Positions 42,993-51,290 of a stretch of DNA of 64,000 bases are shown here, piece after piece. The first letter of the stretch is position 1, and each line of letters starts with the position of its first letter. The position numbers and the translations under genes were made by a program. Under the pieces are notes generated by a model, which had not been told where the DNA came from, made no database searches, and worked only from the letters and a program-made list of their open reading frames with translations. This DNA is from an uncultured Roseicyclus sp. (GTDB taxonomy: Bacteria; Pseudomonadota; Alphaproteobacteria; Rhodobacterales; Rhodobacteraceae): contig CANLEH010000007.1 of the NCBI GenBank assembly GCA_947489665.1, positions 1-64,000 on the forward strand, written 5' to 3'.

Positions 42993-44411
42993 TCAGCTCG
43001 CCAGCACGTTGCGGAACGCCCAAGGCTCGCTTTCGTCGATATCCTCCGGGAACATCTCCCATCGATCCTGCAAGGGCGTCCAGTCGGTGTAATGGGCTTC
43101 AACGGGTCCCAGATAGGGCCGCTGCACTTCAAGACAGCGCGCATGGTCCATCTCGTCAGCCTCCACGATCCCCGCATCAGGGTTTTCCAGCGCCCAGACC
43201 ATCCCGGCCAGAACGGCCGAGGTCACCTGCAATCCCGTCGCGTTCTGATAGGGTGCCAGGTCCCGCGTCTCTTCATTCGAAAGCCGCGAGCCAAACCAGA
43301 GCGCGTTCTTCTCATGCCCGTAAAGCAGCACCCCCAACTCGTCGATGCCTTCGACAATCTCGTCTTCGTTCAGGATATGATGCTCGGCCTGTGTGGTACC
43401 CGAGCCAAACATCTCGTGCAGGCTCAGCACTGCGTCATCGCAGGGGTGGTAGGCATAGTGGCAGGTGGGGCGGTACTCAGGCTCATGCCCCTCGCCCACC
43501 GTGTAATAATCGCTGATCGACACGGCCTCATTGTGGGTCACCAGAAATCCGAATTGCGGCCCCGGCGTCGGGCACCAGGTATGGACCCGCGTGATGGCAC
43601 CGGGCCGCTCCATCCAGATCGCAGCTTTGCAGCCCGTTTCCTGCCGGTGGGCATTTTCCGGGAACCACGGCTCGTGCGTGCCCCAGCCAAGTTCTGCCGG
43701 CTGGAAGCCTTCGGCGATGAAGCCCTCGACCGACCAGGTGTTCACAAACACATTGCGCGGACGTGGCGCAAGGCGCGCTTGGGTGTCCCGCTCGGCGATA
43801 TGGATGCCCTTCACACCGAGATCGCGCATCAGTGCGGCCCAATCCTCGCGGCTTTCCGGCGCGGCCTCGTGCCCGAGGTCATTGGCCAGCGTCAGCAGCC
43901 CTTCCTTCACGAACCACGACACCATGCCCGGGTTCGCGCCGCAGCAAGACACTGCCGTCGTCCCACCCGGATTTGCGACCTTTTCATCCCGAACGCGCTG
44001 GCGCAGGGCGTAGTTGGTGCGCGCAGCATTGTCTTCCGTCCCGAAGTAGTACCCAGCCCAAGGCTCAACGACCGTGTCGATATACGGCACACCGATCTCA
44101 CGGCAGAACTTCATCAGGTCGAGCGAGTCCGTGTCCACCGAAAGGTTCACGCAGAACCCTTTGCCTGGCTCCAGCAGCCCCCCCAGAACCTCACGGTAAT
44201 TCTCGGGCGTCAGGGACGTATCGATGAAATTCAAGCGATGCTGGCGCAGGAAATTGTGTTGACGCGCGTCCGGCTCGATCACCGTGAACCGGCTGGCATC
44301 GTACTCAAAGTGCCGCTCGATCAGGGGCCAGGTCCCCTTCCCGATCGAGCCGAAGCCGATCATCACGATGGGGCCGTCGATCTTGGCGTAGACGGGATGA
44401 GATGTGGTCAT
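42993..44411 (-). CDS. hss: Homospermidine synthase
   Basis: A 472-residue NAD-dependent enzyme making sym-homospermidine from putrescine (and spermidine). A Rossmann motif starts IVMIGFGSIGKGT (15-27), and VVEPWAGYYF and GANPGMVSWF are conserved segments of the alphaproteobacterial family. The start at 44411 (MTTSHPVYAK) gives the normal length. The frame is open to 44672 but without family similarity. Homospermidine is a common polyamine of alphaproteobacteria. Confidence 0.95.
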   Translation of the reverse strand: MTTSHPVYAKIDGPIVMIGFGSIGKGTWPLIERHFEYDASRFTVIEPDARQHNFLRQHRLNFIDTSLTPENYREVLGGLLEPGKGFCVNLSVDTDSLDLMKFCREIGVPYIDTVVEPWAGYYFGTEDNAARTNYALRQRVRDEKVANPGGTTAVSCCGANPGMVSWFVKEGLLTLANDLGHEAAPESREDWAALMRDLGVKGIHIAERDTQARLAPRPRNVFVNTWSVEGFIAEGFQPAELGWGTHEPWFPENAHRQETGCKAAIWMERPGAITRVHTWCPTPGPQFGFLVTHNEAVSISDYYTVGEGHEPEYRPTCHYAYHPCDDAVLSLHEMFGSGTTQAEHHILNEDEIVEGIDELGVLLYGHEKNALWFGSRLSNEETRDLAPYQNATGLQVTSAVLAGMVWALENPDAGIVEADEMDHARCLEVQRPYLGPVEAHYTDWTPLQDRWEMFPEDIDESEPWAFRNVLAS

Positions 44412-44751
44412 GGCGTGCCCTCCGCAACAGATGCGGCCTGATACGCGGGGACAGGGGAAATGGGAACCATTTTGCACGCTAAAACGCCGGTGCAGGGGGT
44501 TTTCCGGCCGGATGGAGAAGCGGCTCAGGCTGGAAAGGTGCCGGACAACGGGTCCGGCGGAAAAGAGCGAACAGGATGGGCAGCGCTGCCCGAATGCGAT
44601 CAAAATGCCAATGGGTGCCACCCCAATGGCTGGATTGATGCGCGATCCGCGGCGCAAAGTTTGCGCCGTCAATCGTCCTGTCGTTTGGCGGGTTGATGGC
44701 CCACCGGCCTAGGCTGATCAGGGGTTATGCCCTGGCGGTCTTAAGAATGCG
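44412..44751. other. Intergenic spacer between hss and the anti-sigma gene
   Basis: A 340-base region. It must hold the hss promoter and the end of the anti-sigma transcript. I see no convincing gene, RNA or strong terminator; the only repeat is a weak CAGGG/CCCTG hairpin near 44716-44735. Confidence 0.5.
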
Positions 44752-45477
44752 TTACGAGCGCGTGAACATGCCAAGCTGCGCCGCGACCGATTGGCCGAGT
44801 GCCTGTGTATCGGTGTCCGCATCCGGACCAATGACGAGCACGCGAACATAGCGGTCCATGAGGGTTGTGGTCGCCAGGCCATGACGATGCGCTGTGGACG
44901 TGGACACGCCCACGATATCATCGGTGTTTTCCATGATGCAGACGGCGACCGGCCGACCATTGGCGTCAAGATACGCGAACTGGATCAAGGTCTGATCCTG
45001 CCAGCCAAGGATCTGTGCGCGACGGAAATCGAGGCCTTCAACATCCGCCAGCGCCGACAGGTCCTGGCCGAGCGCTTCGGAGACCTGTGCCACGCCGCCA
45101 TCACCCTGCATCGGCGCGGCAAGAGTCTCCGGCTGATAAAGCAGGTGATAAGCAGCTGCAAAATCGCGCCAATCCTCGCCCCCGCCCAACCGCGACCCGA
45201 TCAACGCCCCCCCGAGCACAAGCGCCAAGGCAACGGACGCTGCCATCGCAAGACCCGCAAGTGACCCGCGCGGCGCGGCGCCCTCCGACATCGGCGGGGC
45301 GTCTGCCAATAACGCATCGGCCTGATCGCTCAGAGAGGAGAGATTGACATCAAGCGCGTCCAGCCGCGCCTGCAAATCAGGGTCAGCCGCAATCTCGGCG
45401 CGCAGGGCTTGGGCCTCCGCTTCGGGCAAAGCTCCGTCCACAAGCGCCACAAGACGGGCATCCAGATCCTCTAGCAT
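44752..45477 (-). CDS. Membrane anti-sigma factor
   Basis: A 241-residue membrane protein. The N-terminal part (about 1-65) resembles a short anti-sigma domain (DARLVALVDGALPEAEAQAL); a single membrane helix follows (about 72-94, SLAGLAMAASVALALVLGG), then a periplasmic domain of about 145 residues that carries DALDV-type helices and VCIMENTDDIVGV. There is no HCC zinc-binding motif. It overlaps the sigma gene by 7 bases, and pairing with it is the main evidence for its role. Confidence 0.82.
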   Translation of the reverse strand: MLEDLDARLVALVDGALPEAEAQALRAEIAADPDLQARLDALDVNLSSLSDQADALLADAPPMSEGAAPRGSLAGLAMAASVALALVLGGALIGSRLGGGEDWRDFAAAYHLLYQPETLAAPMQGDGGVAQVSEALGQDLSALADVEGLDFRRAQILGWQDQTLIQFAYLDANGRPVAVCIMENTDDIVGVSTSTAHRHGLATTTLMDRYVRVLVIGPDADTDTQALGQSVAAQLGMFTRS

Positions 45478-46064
45478 TCCCGGTCTCCCAAACGTTCCTT
45501 CAACTTGACCCGCGCAGCGGCCAGCCGGCTCATGACCGTCCCCACCGGGACATCCAAAATCTCGGCAGCTTCGGCATAGGCATATCCTTCCACGTAGACC
45601 AGCATAACCGCGCTGCGCTGCACGTCAGAAAGCCCCATCACCGCGGATAACACCTCAGCCCCGAAAAAAGTCTGTTCCGGATCGTCGGGCGAGATCAGCC
45701 CCGCCTCTTCCGCATCGACCACGCCCGTCCCGCGCCGGACCTTGGCCGCGCGCAGCCGGTTCAGCCAGAGATTGTGCAGGATGCGCATCAACCAGCGATC
45801 GACCCGCGTGCCGGGGGCAAACTGTGCCGCCTTGGAAAGGCCCTGAGCAACGGCTTCTTGTGCAAGATCCTCTGCCTCTGACCGGTCGCGGGTCAGCGTT
45901 AGGCCATAGCGCCACAGGCGCGGCCAAACCTCTGGCAACGCGGCGCGAATTTCGCGCTCCGCTTGCGATGGAAAAAGGCGCCGAATAATTTCTCTGTCTC
46001 GCGTGTTGTCTTCCCAGGGACAGGCCAAGGCCGGGTCCGCGTACGACTTTAGGGAGGACACCAT
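45471..46064 (-). CDS. ECF RNA polymerase sigma factor
   Basis: A sigma-70 ECF protein of about 197 residues. Region 2 (LWRYGLTLTRDRSEAEDLAQEAVAQ and RVDRWLMRILHNLWLNRLR) and region 4 (QRSAVMLVYVEGYAYAEAAEILDVPVGTVMSRL) are clear. The start is uncertain: the ATG at 46064 overlaps the start codon of the divergent DUF4399 gene, and no ATG lies between it and region 2, so a rare start codon further in cannot be excluded. It controls unknown genes and is held by the membrane anti-sigma factor. Confidence 0.88.
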   Translation of the reverse strand: MVSSLKSYADPALACPWEDNTRDREIIRRLFPSQAEREIRAALPEVWPRLWRYGLTLTRDRSEAEDLAQEAVAQGLSKAAQFAPGTRVDRWLMRILHNLWLNRLRAAKVRRGTGVVDAEEAGLISPDDPEQTFFGAEVLSAVMGLSDVQRSAVMLVYVEGYAYAEAAEILDVPVGTVMSRLAAARVKLKERLGDREC

Positions 46065-46503
46065 GTCGTTGAAACACATTATCGCCGCCGCGTTGATCAC
46101 ATTGCCGGGCGCAGCGCTTGCGCAGGACACGCCCGCACCTGAGGGGGCGGCGGTCTACTTCGTGAACCTGGAAGACAGCGCAAGCGTGTCGGGCCCGGTC
46201 ACGGTGATCTTCGGGCTGGAAGGCATGGGCGTGGCCCCCGCCGGAACCGAGCGTGAAATGACAGGTCACCACCATGTATTCCTGAACCGCCCGCCGCTTG
46301 GCGAAGGTGAGGAAGGCGCGGAAGAACTGCTTTACGGAATCCCCGCAGACGACAACCACATCCATTTCGGCGGAGGCCAAACGCAAGTGACGCTGGATCT
46401 GGAGCCGGGTGAGCACACGCTGCAACTTGTGCTTGGCGATCTGAATCATGTGCCGCACGTACCGCCGGTCGCATCTGAGCAGATCACGATTACGGTGGAG
46501 TAA
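46063..46503 (+). CDS. DUF4399 domain protein, secreted
   Basis: A 146-residue secreted protein with a signal peptide (about 1-20, ending ALAQ) and a beta-sandwich DUF4399 domain. Histidine clusters GHHHVFL and DDNHIHFGGGQ suggest a metal or polar ligand site. AGGGAGGACACC precedes the ATG, a strong ribosome binding site. It is divergent from the ECF sigma gene with overlapping start codons, so it is a natural candidate for its regulon. Function is unknown. Confidence 0.85.
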   Translation: MSLKHIIAAALITLPGAALAQDTPAPEGAAVYFVNLEDSASVSGPVTVIFGLEGMGVAPAGTEREMTGHHHVFLNRPPLGEGEEGAEELLYGIPADDNHIHFGGGQTQVTLDLEPGEHTLQLVLGDLNHVPHVPPVASEQITITVE

Positions 46504-46529
46504 GGCGTTAGACCCAGAACGTTTTGCAT

Positions 46530-46556
46530 GGCGGGCTGTGTCCATCACCGCCCGCC
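46530..46556. terminator. GC hairpin after the DUF4399 gene
   Basis: GGCGGGC and GCCCGCC pair perfectly around a 13-base loop, 26 bases past the stop codon. No T tract follows, so it may be an RNA stabiliser or a weak terminator. Confidence 0.4.
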
Positions 46557-46651
46557 AATTCAGAGCCAATGCAGATGTGAGTAGCGGCCTGTCAAAACTC
46601 CGGTTTCCCGGTGGGACGAGAGACTTGCCACAAAGCGCTGCACTGCTTCAG

Positions 46652-46682
46652 GATAACTCCATTCACAACAAAATGAGTTATC
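46652..46682 (+). promoter_or_regulatory. Hairpin at the ribosome-binding region of the TPR gene
   Basis: GATAACTC (46652-46659) and GAGTTATC (46675-46682) are perfect 8-bp inverted repeats; the right arm ends on the base before the ATG at 46683. The loop is 15 bases. Pairing would hide the region just upstream of the start codon. Confidence 0.5.
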
Positions 46683-47939
46683 ATGCGTCCTCTCATACTC
46701 TCCGCCTCAGCTTTCTTGCTGTTCACGGGTCTCGCCAATGCACAGCCCGACTCCGCCGAAATTTGCCTGTTCGAGGAAGAAGATTGGGCCGCCGTCCTGA
46801 GTGCCTGCACGGACGCGATTGCCGCCAGCGAAAGCCCCGTGGAACGCGGTCGGTTCATCCTGCATCGCGGGCTTGCTCAGGAACAGCTCGGCGATTTGGA
46901 GGCAGCGTTGCTTGATCAACTGCTGGCCGCCGAATACCGGCCCGATTGGTTCGCTGGCTATTCGAACGCGGCATCTCTGGCCTTTGACATGGGTGATCTT
47001 GAGGGTGAGGCGCGCTGGGCCCAAGCCGCGATTGACGCGGAACCCGAAAATGCTCGCGCCTACCAGGATATGCTTGTCGTCACCAACAACAGCGGTGATC
47101 CAGCCAGTTGTGAGCCCTATGCCGACCGGGTCATCAGCTTGCTCAGAGATCCGATTGATTGGGCCTTCGACGTTTCAGGCAGCCCCTATCTGATGGGCAA
47201 TCTGGGCTATTGCCTGCATTGGGTCGGACGCCATGACGAGGCGCTTCAGGCCTATCTTGCCGCAGAGTATCTGGGCTTGGACGAGAAGTGGCTGTTCAGC
47301 AATCTGGGACGATTGTCTTACTACGATCTGGAAGAGGATTGGCGTGCAATTGCGGCGGCGACACGTGCACTCACCTACGAGGACCCGAACCCCAGCGACG
47401 TCTACGTTCTGGTTGCAGCGAATTTGTACCTAGACGAGATCGAGGCCGCGCGTGATGCCGAAGCTCTCTATTCAGATTTGCTCGACACGACCGATGGCAC
47501 GGAAGGCGCGCGCAATTTCCTTGGCTGGCGTCTTTTTCTGGAGGGCGAGATTGAAACAGCAGGTGACGTAATGGCACGCTGGGAAGCCACGCTAAACGCG
47601 GACGACCCGACCCCAAATGGCGAAATCGCGAGCGCATGGGACACGGTCGCCCATATCCGCGCGGCACTTGGTGACGCAGACGGAGCGGTATCAGCATTCG
47701 AGGCTTCGCTCGCGCGGGAACCAGAAGACACGATTGCCGAGCGCCATGAGACGTACCGCACCGAAATGGAAGCACTTGGCATCGACGTGGCCGAGGGTGA
47801 GGAAGGATTGATGGCTGGCCTTACAACCTGCGCCGCAATGGGCGCCGCGTGTCGCCTGTTCTTTGACGATGACGATGTCGCGCAGGAGGCACTTGAGCCA
47901 CAGGACGAAGACGCGGACGAGACAGCAGAGACCGAATGA
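46683..47939 (+). CDS. Secreted TPR-like protein
   Basis: A 418-residue protein with a signal peptide (about 1-20, ending LANAQ) and helical repeats throughout (about 35-340, ADRVI, GYSNAASLAFDMGDLEGEAR, LGYCLHWVGRHDEALQAYLAAEYLG and others) that match tetratricopeptide spacing. The C-terminus is a very acidic tail (EDEDADETAETE). No catalytic motif seen. It is probably a periplasmic scaffold; function unknown. A hairpin may control its translation. Confidence 0.82.
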   Translation: MRPLILSASAFLLFTGLANAQPDSAEICLFEEEDWAAVLSACTDAIAASESPVERGRFILHRGLAQEQLGDLEAALLDQLLAAEYRPDWFAGYSNAASLAFDMGDLEGEARWAQAAIDAEPENARAYQDMLVVTNNSGDPASCEPYADRVISLLRDPIDWAFDVSGSPYLMGNLGYCLHWVGRHDEALQAYLAAEYLGLDEKWLFSNLGRLSYYDLEEDWRAIAAATRALTYEDPNPSDVYVLVAANLYLDEIEAARDAEALYSDLLDTTDGTEGARNFLGWRLFLEGEIETAGDVMARWEATLNADDPTPNGEIASAWDTVAHIRAALGDADGAVSAFEASLAREPEDTIAERHETYRTEMEALGIDVAEGEEGLMAGLTTCAAMGAACRLFFDDDDVAQEALEPQDEDADETAETE

Positions 47940-47970
47940 AAAAGGCCGCCCCGTGAGGAGCGGCCTTTCG
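47940..47970. terminator. Bidirectional terminator between TPR gene and rpsD
   Basis: AAAGGCCGC and GCGGCCTTT flank CCCGTGAGGA. A and T tracts on both sides let it serve the plus-strand TPR gene and rpsD on the minus strand. Confidence 0.85.
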
Positions 47971-47992
47971 ACATTCGATTTCGCAAAGAACC

Positions 47993-48613
47993 TTAGTTCT
48001 TTGCGTAGAATTCCACGACGAGGTTCGGTTCCATCACGACCGGGTACGGCACATCGCCAAGGCCCGGAGTGCGCACGAACGTGGCGGTCATTTTGGAGTG
48101 GTCGACGTCCAGATAGTCAGGCACGTCACGCTCGGCCAGTTGGGCGGCCTCAAGCACGATGGCCAGCTGCTTGGATCGATCACGGACCTCGATCACATCA
48201 CCTTCCTGCACACGGTAGGAGGGGATATTGACCTTCTTGCCGTTCACTTTGACATGGCCGTGGTTCACGAACTGGCGTGCCGCGAAGACGGTCGGCACGA
48301 ACTTGGCGCGGTACACGAGGGCGTCGAGGCGACGCTCCAACAGACCGATGAGAAGTTCACCGGTGTCACCGCGCAGACGCTCGGCTTCGGCGTAGATGCG
48401 GCGGAACTGCTTTTCCGTCAGGTCGCCGTAATATCCCTTCAGCTTCTGCTTCGCGCGCAGCTGCAGGCCGAAGTCGGACATCTTGCCCTTGCGGCGCTGG
48501 CCGTGCTGGCCGGGGCCGTATTCGCGGCGGTTGACGGGGGATTTCGGACGGCCCCAGATGTTTTCGCCCATCCGGCGGTCGATTTTGTACTTGGCAGACG
48601 TGCGTTTGGTCAC
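47993..48613 (-). CDS. rpsD: 30S ribosomal protein S4
   Basis: A 206-residue small-subunit protein that binds 16S rRNA early in assembly. The start is GTG at 48613 ([16 protein letters not shown]), 6 bases after a strong AAGGAGAT, giving the standard length; the ATG-initiated longer frame is not conserved. [20 protein letters not shown] and the S4 domain ([13 protein letters not shown]...) are typical. It stands alone on the minus strand. Confidence 0.97.
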   Translation of the reverse strand: MTKRTSAKYKIDRRMGENIWGRPKSPVNRREYGPGQHGQRRKGKMSDFGLQLRAKQKLKGYYGDLTEKQFRRIYAEAERLRGDTGELLIGLLERRLDALVYRAKFVPTVFAARQFVNHGHVKVNGKKVNIPSYRVQEGDVIEVRDRSKQLAIVLEAAQLAERDVPDYLDVDHSKMTATFVRTPGLGDVPYPVVMEPNLVVEFYAKN

Positions 48614-48711
48614 GGCTGATCTCCTTCGTTCAGGTTTCGAAGGGCGTTGTCCTCTTCCCGGATTTGGCCGGGATGACAGGGATCCTCTTGCGAGGGCCAC
48701 CAACACCAAAT

Positions 48712-48738
48712 GAAAACCCCGCAACGTGCGCTGCGGGA
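48712..48738 (-). terminator. Terminator after the Hint-domain gene
   Basis: On the minus strand CCCGCA-gcgcacgt-TGCGGG is followed by GTTTTC. It lies between the Hint gene stop and rpsD, and separates the two transcripts. Confidence 0.75.
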
Positions 48739-48771
48739 TTGGCGGGCTTTTAGGAGGGGTTTAGCGGGGTG

Positions 48772-49854
48772 TCAATGCACCGTGCCAAGGATAGGTTTGG
48801 TCGGCGCGCCATGGATCAGAATGGCCGCTTCCGCCCGCGTCAGCATGCGCCGCACCGGGGCGCCATAGGCATGCGGATTGCGCGCCAATTCGGGCCGCAT
48901 CTCCAGCAGGCTGTCGCGCTGCAGGTTCGACAGATGCTCCAACCCCATAAAGCCGGGGTGGAACGTCTCCACCTCTAGCCCATTGGCCCAGATCACCTCG
49001 TGCCGGTCGAGCATCAGGTGGATATAGAAGGTCTCGCGCAGGGAATGATCGACCGTCACCCGGCTGTCGCCCACAAGATCGGCGGCCCGCACCAGAACCT
49101 CATGCTCGCCCCACAATTCAAGCGCCGCGCGACCCGTCACCAAAACGCGGTGCTCCGGGCTGACGATCAGATCACCGTCGGGCCGATCTATGCCAAGGGC
49201 ACCCGCCCGCATGCGGATCGGGCGTTGGTCAGGCATGGCAAACAGGCGCGCGCCGGACATCCGCCTATGGCCGGACCAGAGCACATCTTGCGGGCCATTG
49301 TCGCGCGTCAGGACGCGGTCGCCGGTTCCTAGCTCTTCAATCGCGACATCGCCGTCCTCGGTCCGGATGCGGGTGCCGGGAGTAAAGCAGATGACCGCCG
49401 GTTCATCCGTTGGCGTGGGTTTCAGCGTTTCCTCGTTGCGATGCACAATCGTCAACTCCCGGCCCGAGGGCGGGGGATCACTGGCAAACATCAAAAGTGG
49501 CGGCGTGCCGTCTTCCAGCAGGATCGGGACAATCGTGTAGAATTTCGCACCGTCCGACACGATGAACGAACCCCGGTAAAGCGGGTCGGATTCTGAGGCG
49601 GCAAATTCGGCGGGGCTCGGCGCCGGGTGCTGCAAAAGTTTGCGCACGACACGGGCCGCACGGCTGCGAAGCTCATCCTGATCCCGGCTGGCAGTCAGAA
49701 GAAGTGCCGCAGGATCTCCATCCAGCGGTTGGAGCTTCCCATGCCAGCTCCAGTTCATTCCTTCGGCCAGTTCTTGTTGTGGTTCTGCCGGAAACCCTTC
49801 GATGCAGGTCTGCGCCCATGCGATCACGAACGCGCCCTGAAAGCCCGTAGCCAT
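48772..49854 (-). CDS. Hint (hedgehog/intein) domain protein
   Basis: A 360-residue protein with an N-terminal domain (about 1-150) of unknown kind and a Hint domain from Cys156 (ICFTPGTRIRTEDGDVAIEELGTGDRVLT) through SPEHRVLVTG and the C-terminal stretch EVETFHPGFMGLEHLSN. The Cys, the HR motif in the middle and the Thr/His block are those of the Hint_2 group. Hint modules self-cleave a peptide bond; autocatalysis here is inferred. There is no signal peptide or intein-type C-terminal Asn-nucleophile pair that I can define. Confidence 0.85.
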   Translation of the reverse strand: MATGFQGAFVIAWAQTCIEGFPAEPQQELAEGMNWSWHGKLQPLDGDPAALLLTASRDQDELRSRAARVVRKLLQHPAPSPAEFAASESDPLYRGSFIVSDGAKFYTIVPILLEDGTPPLLMFASDPPPSGRELTIVHRNEETLKPTPTDEPAVICFTPGTRIRTEDGDVAIEELGTGDRVLTRDNGPQDVLWSGHRRMSGARLFAMPDQRPIRMRAGALGIDRPDGDLIVSPEHRVLVTGRAALELWGEHEVLVRAADLVGDSRVTVDHSLRETFYIHLMLDRHEVIWANGLEVETFHPGFMGLEHLSNLQRDSLLEMRPELARNPHAYGAPVRRMLTRAEAAILIHGAPTKPILGTVH

Positions 49855-49991
49855 GTTGATATGCCCCGCCTCGGAGTTTTTGACGTGTTGGCCGGTGGTT
49901 GGTCCCCGACCTTTGGCAGGACGCTAGCAGAGGTGATTCGTCTGGGGCAAGCCTCCGATTCGCATTTTGCGAATCGGGTGAGTCGTTTTTG

Positions 49992-50918
49992 TCAGAAACG
50001 CAGCATCAAAGAGAGGGTGCCGACCAGCTGGCCCTCGGGCTGGCTGACGAACTCTTCCGACAGATAGGTGATGCCGTAGGACAGATCCGCCGGCCCAAAC
50101 CCGTAGTGAACCGCTCCACGGGCCCGCAAGCGCGTCTCTTCAAGATCCGGGCCTTGCGCGGGCAAAAGCGCGCTTTCATGGACATAGGCCACATCGGCAC
50201 CCGCTGAGAAGCTCCACCCCGAAACACTGTCGCCCGGCAAGGCCACGACGCGCTGTCCGGTCACGACATCGCGGACCAGAAACGCCTCACTGTCATAGTT
50301 GCCCAAACGGATATCTGCCCCGGCGCGCACCAGAGTTTCGACGCCTGCCTGTGCCTCAACAAAGGGTCGTAGATCGCTTGTACCAAGATCAAAGCTGCGG
50401 CCAACCTCGGCGGTCGCGTTAAAATACACGCCGTCCTCGATCATGAAGCTGCTGAGATCGACGGGTGTGCCGCCAAACGCCTGGTGGATGGAGTCGTGCA
50501 GCCCCATCAGGCCCGTCTGATCGCCGAGAATTGCGATATCGGCGCCAAGGCTGAATTCAAAAGCGGACCGCTCAAAATGGGTCGACGCGCCGAAGTAGAG
50601 CGCAGGCGCATAGAGGCGATCGTCCGCCGCCGGTACTGCAAGATTATCTGGCGCGATGATCTCGGCCCGGACGCGCGTTTCGATCAAAGCAAAGGGTCGA
50701 TCCGGCAAATCGCCATCCCAATCCTGACCCCAAAACGCGCTCAGCTGGTAGGAGCCCGTCCGCCACCGATCAAATCGGTCGCCAATCGGCATGCCATACC
50801 AGTCGTTGGAAAAAATCTGCGTCACGCCCTGATAGGTATACGCGCTGTCTTGCGCCGCAACGGGTTGCGCCAGAAGGGCAGCGCACGCCGCCAAGGCCCG
50901 GATGGGTGAAATTGCCAT
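49992..50918 (-). CDS. LpxR-family (DUF2219) outer-membrane protein
   Basis: A 308-residue protein with a signal peptide (about 1-20, ending PVAAQ) and beta-rich sequence ending in Phe, as in outer-membrane beta-barrels. It matches the lipid A deacylase LpxR/DUF2219 family in pattern: YQGVTQIFSNDWYGMPIGDRFDR near the N-terminus and a series of amphipathic strands with GDQTGLMGLHDSIH. Deacylase activity is not established from sequence. ATG 50918 was chosen for the signal peptide; an open frame to 50951 adds polar residues. Confidence 0.75.
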   Translation of the reverse strand: MAISPIRALAACAALLAQPVAAQDSAYTYQGVTQIFSNDWYGMPIGDRFDRWRTGSYQLSAFWGQDWDGDLPDRPFALIETRVRAEIIAPDNLAVPAADDRLYAPALYFGASTHFERSAFEFSLGADIAILGDQTGLMGLHDSIHQAFGGTPVDLSSFMIEDGVYFNATAEVGRSFDLGTSDLRPFVEAQAGVETLVRAGADIRLGNYDSEAFLVRDVVTGQRVVALPGDSVSGWSFSAGADVAYVHESALLPAQGPDLEETRLRARGAVHYGFGPADLSYGITYLSEEFVSQPEGQLVGTLSLMLRF

Positions 50919-51154
50919 TTGCTCTGCCTGTATCTTTGTTTCCGGTCTCAATGCCGGTGATTTGTGGCGAAATTAGCACCAAAGCAGGCAATTGCCGGGA
51001 AAAGTTGCGCATTCAAGGACAGCACGCGTCGGGATGCGACCTATCTGCGACACCTAATGGCGCATTAGAATCGCAGAAACGCCAATGCACTGCCGTGCTT
51101 CGCGCTCTCGCGTCATTGACGATTTTTGATGTTCCAGGTTCGACCCAAAGCGCT

Positions 51155-51286
51155 TCAGTCGAACAAATCGCGGATCGCAGCATCAGCCCGGTCAAGCGGT
51201 TTGGGCATCCGCGCCCAGTGTCCCCGCCGCCAGACGAGCTTGCCGGTTTGCGTAGTGATCAGGTGATCTTCCACGCGCCGAAACAT
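51155..51286 (-). CDS. Possible small protein downstream of nrdJ
   Basis: A 43-codon frame starting MFRRVEDHL at 51286, 5 bases after the nrdJ stop, and ending at TGA 51155. The product is basic and Trp-rich (LVWRRGHWARMPKPLD) with no membrane segment. Codon use is like that of nrdJ, and the tight spacing suggests it is in the same transcript. Function unknown; too short for ordinary gene callers. Confidence 0.55.
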   Translation of the reverse strand: MFRRVEDHLITTQTGKLVWRRGHWARMPKPLDRADAAIRDLFD

Positions 51287-51290
51287 GGGC

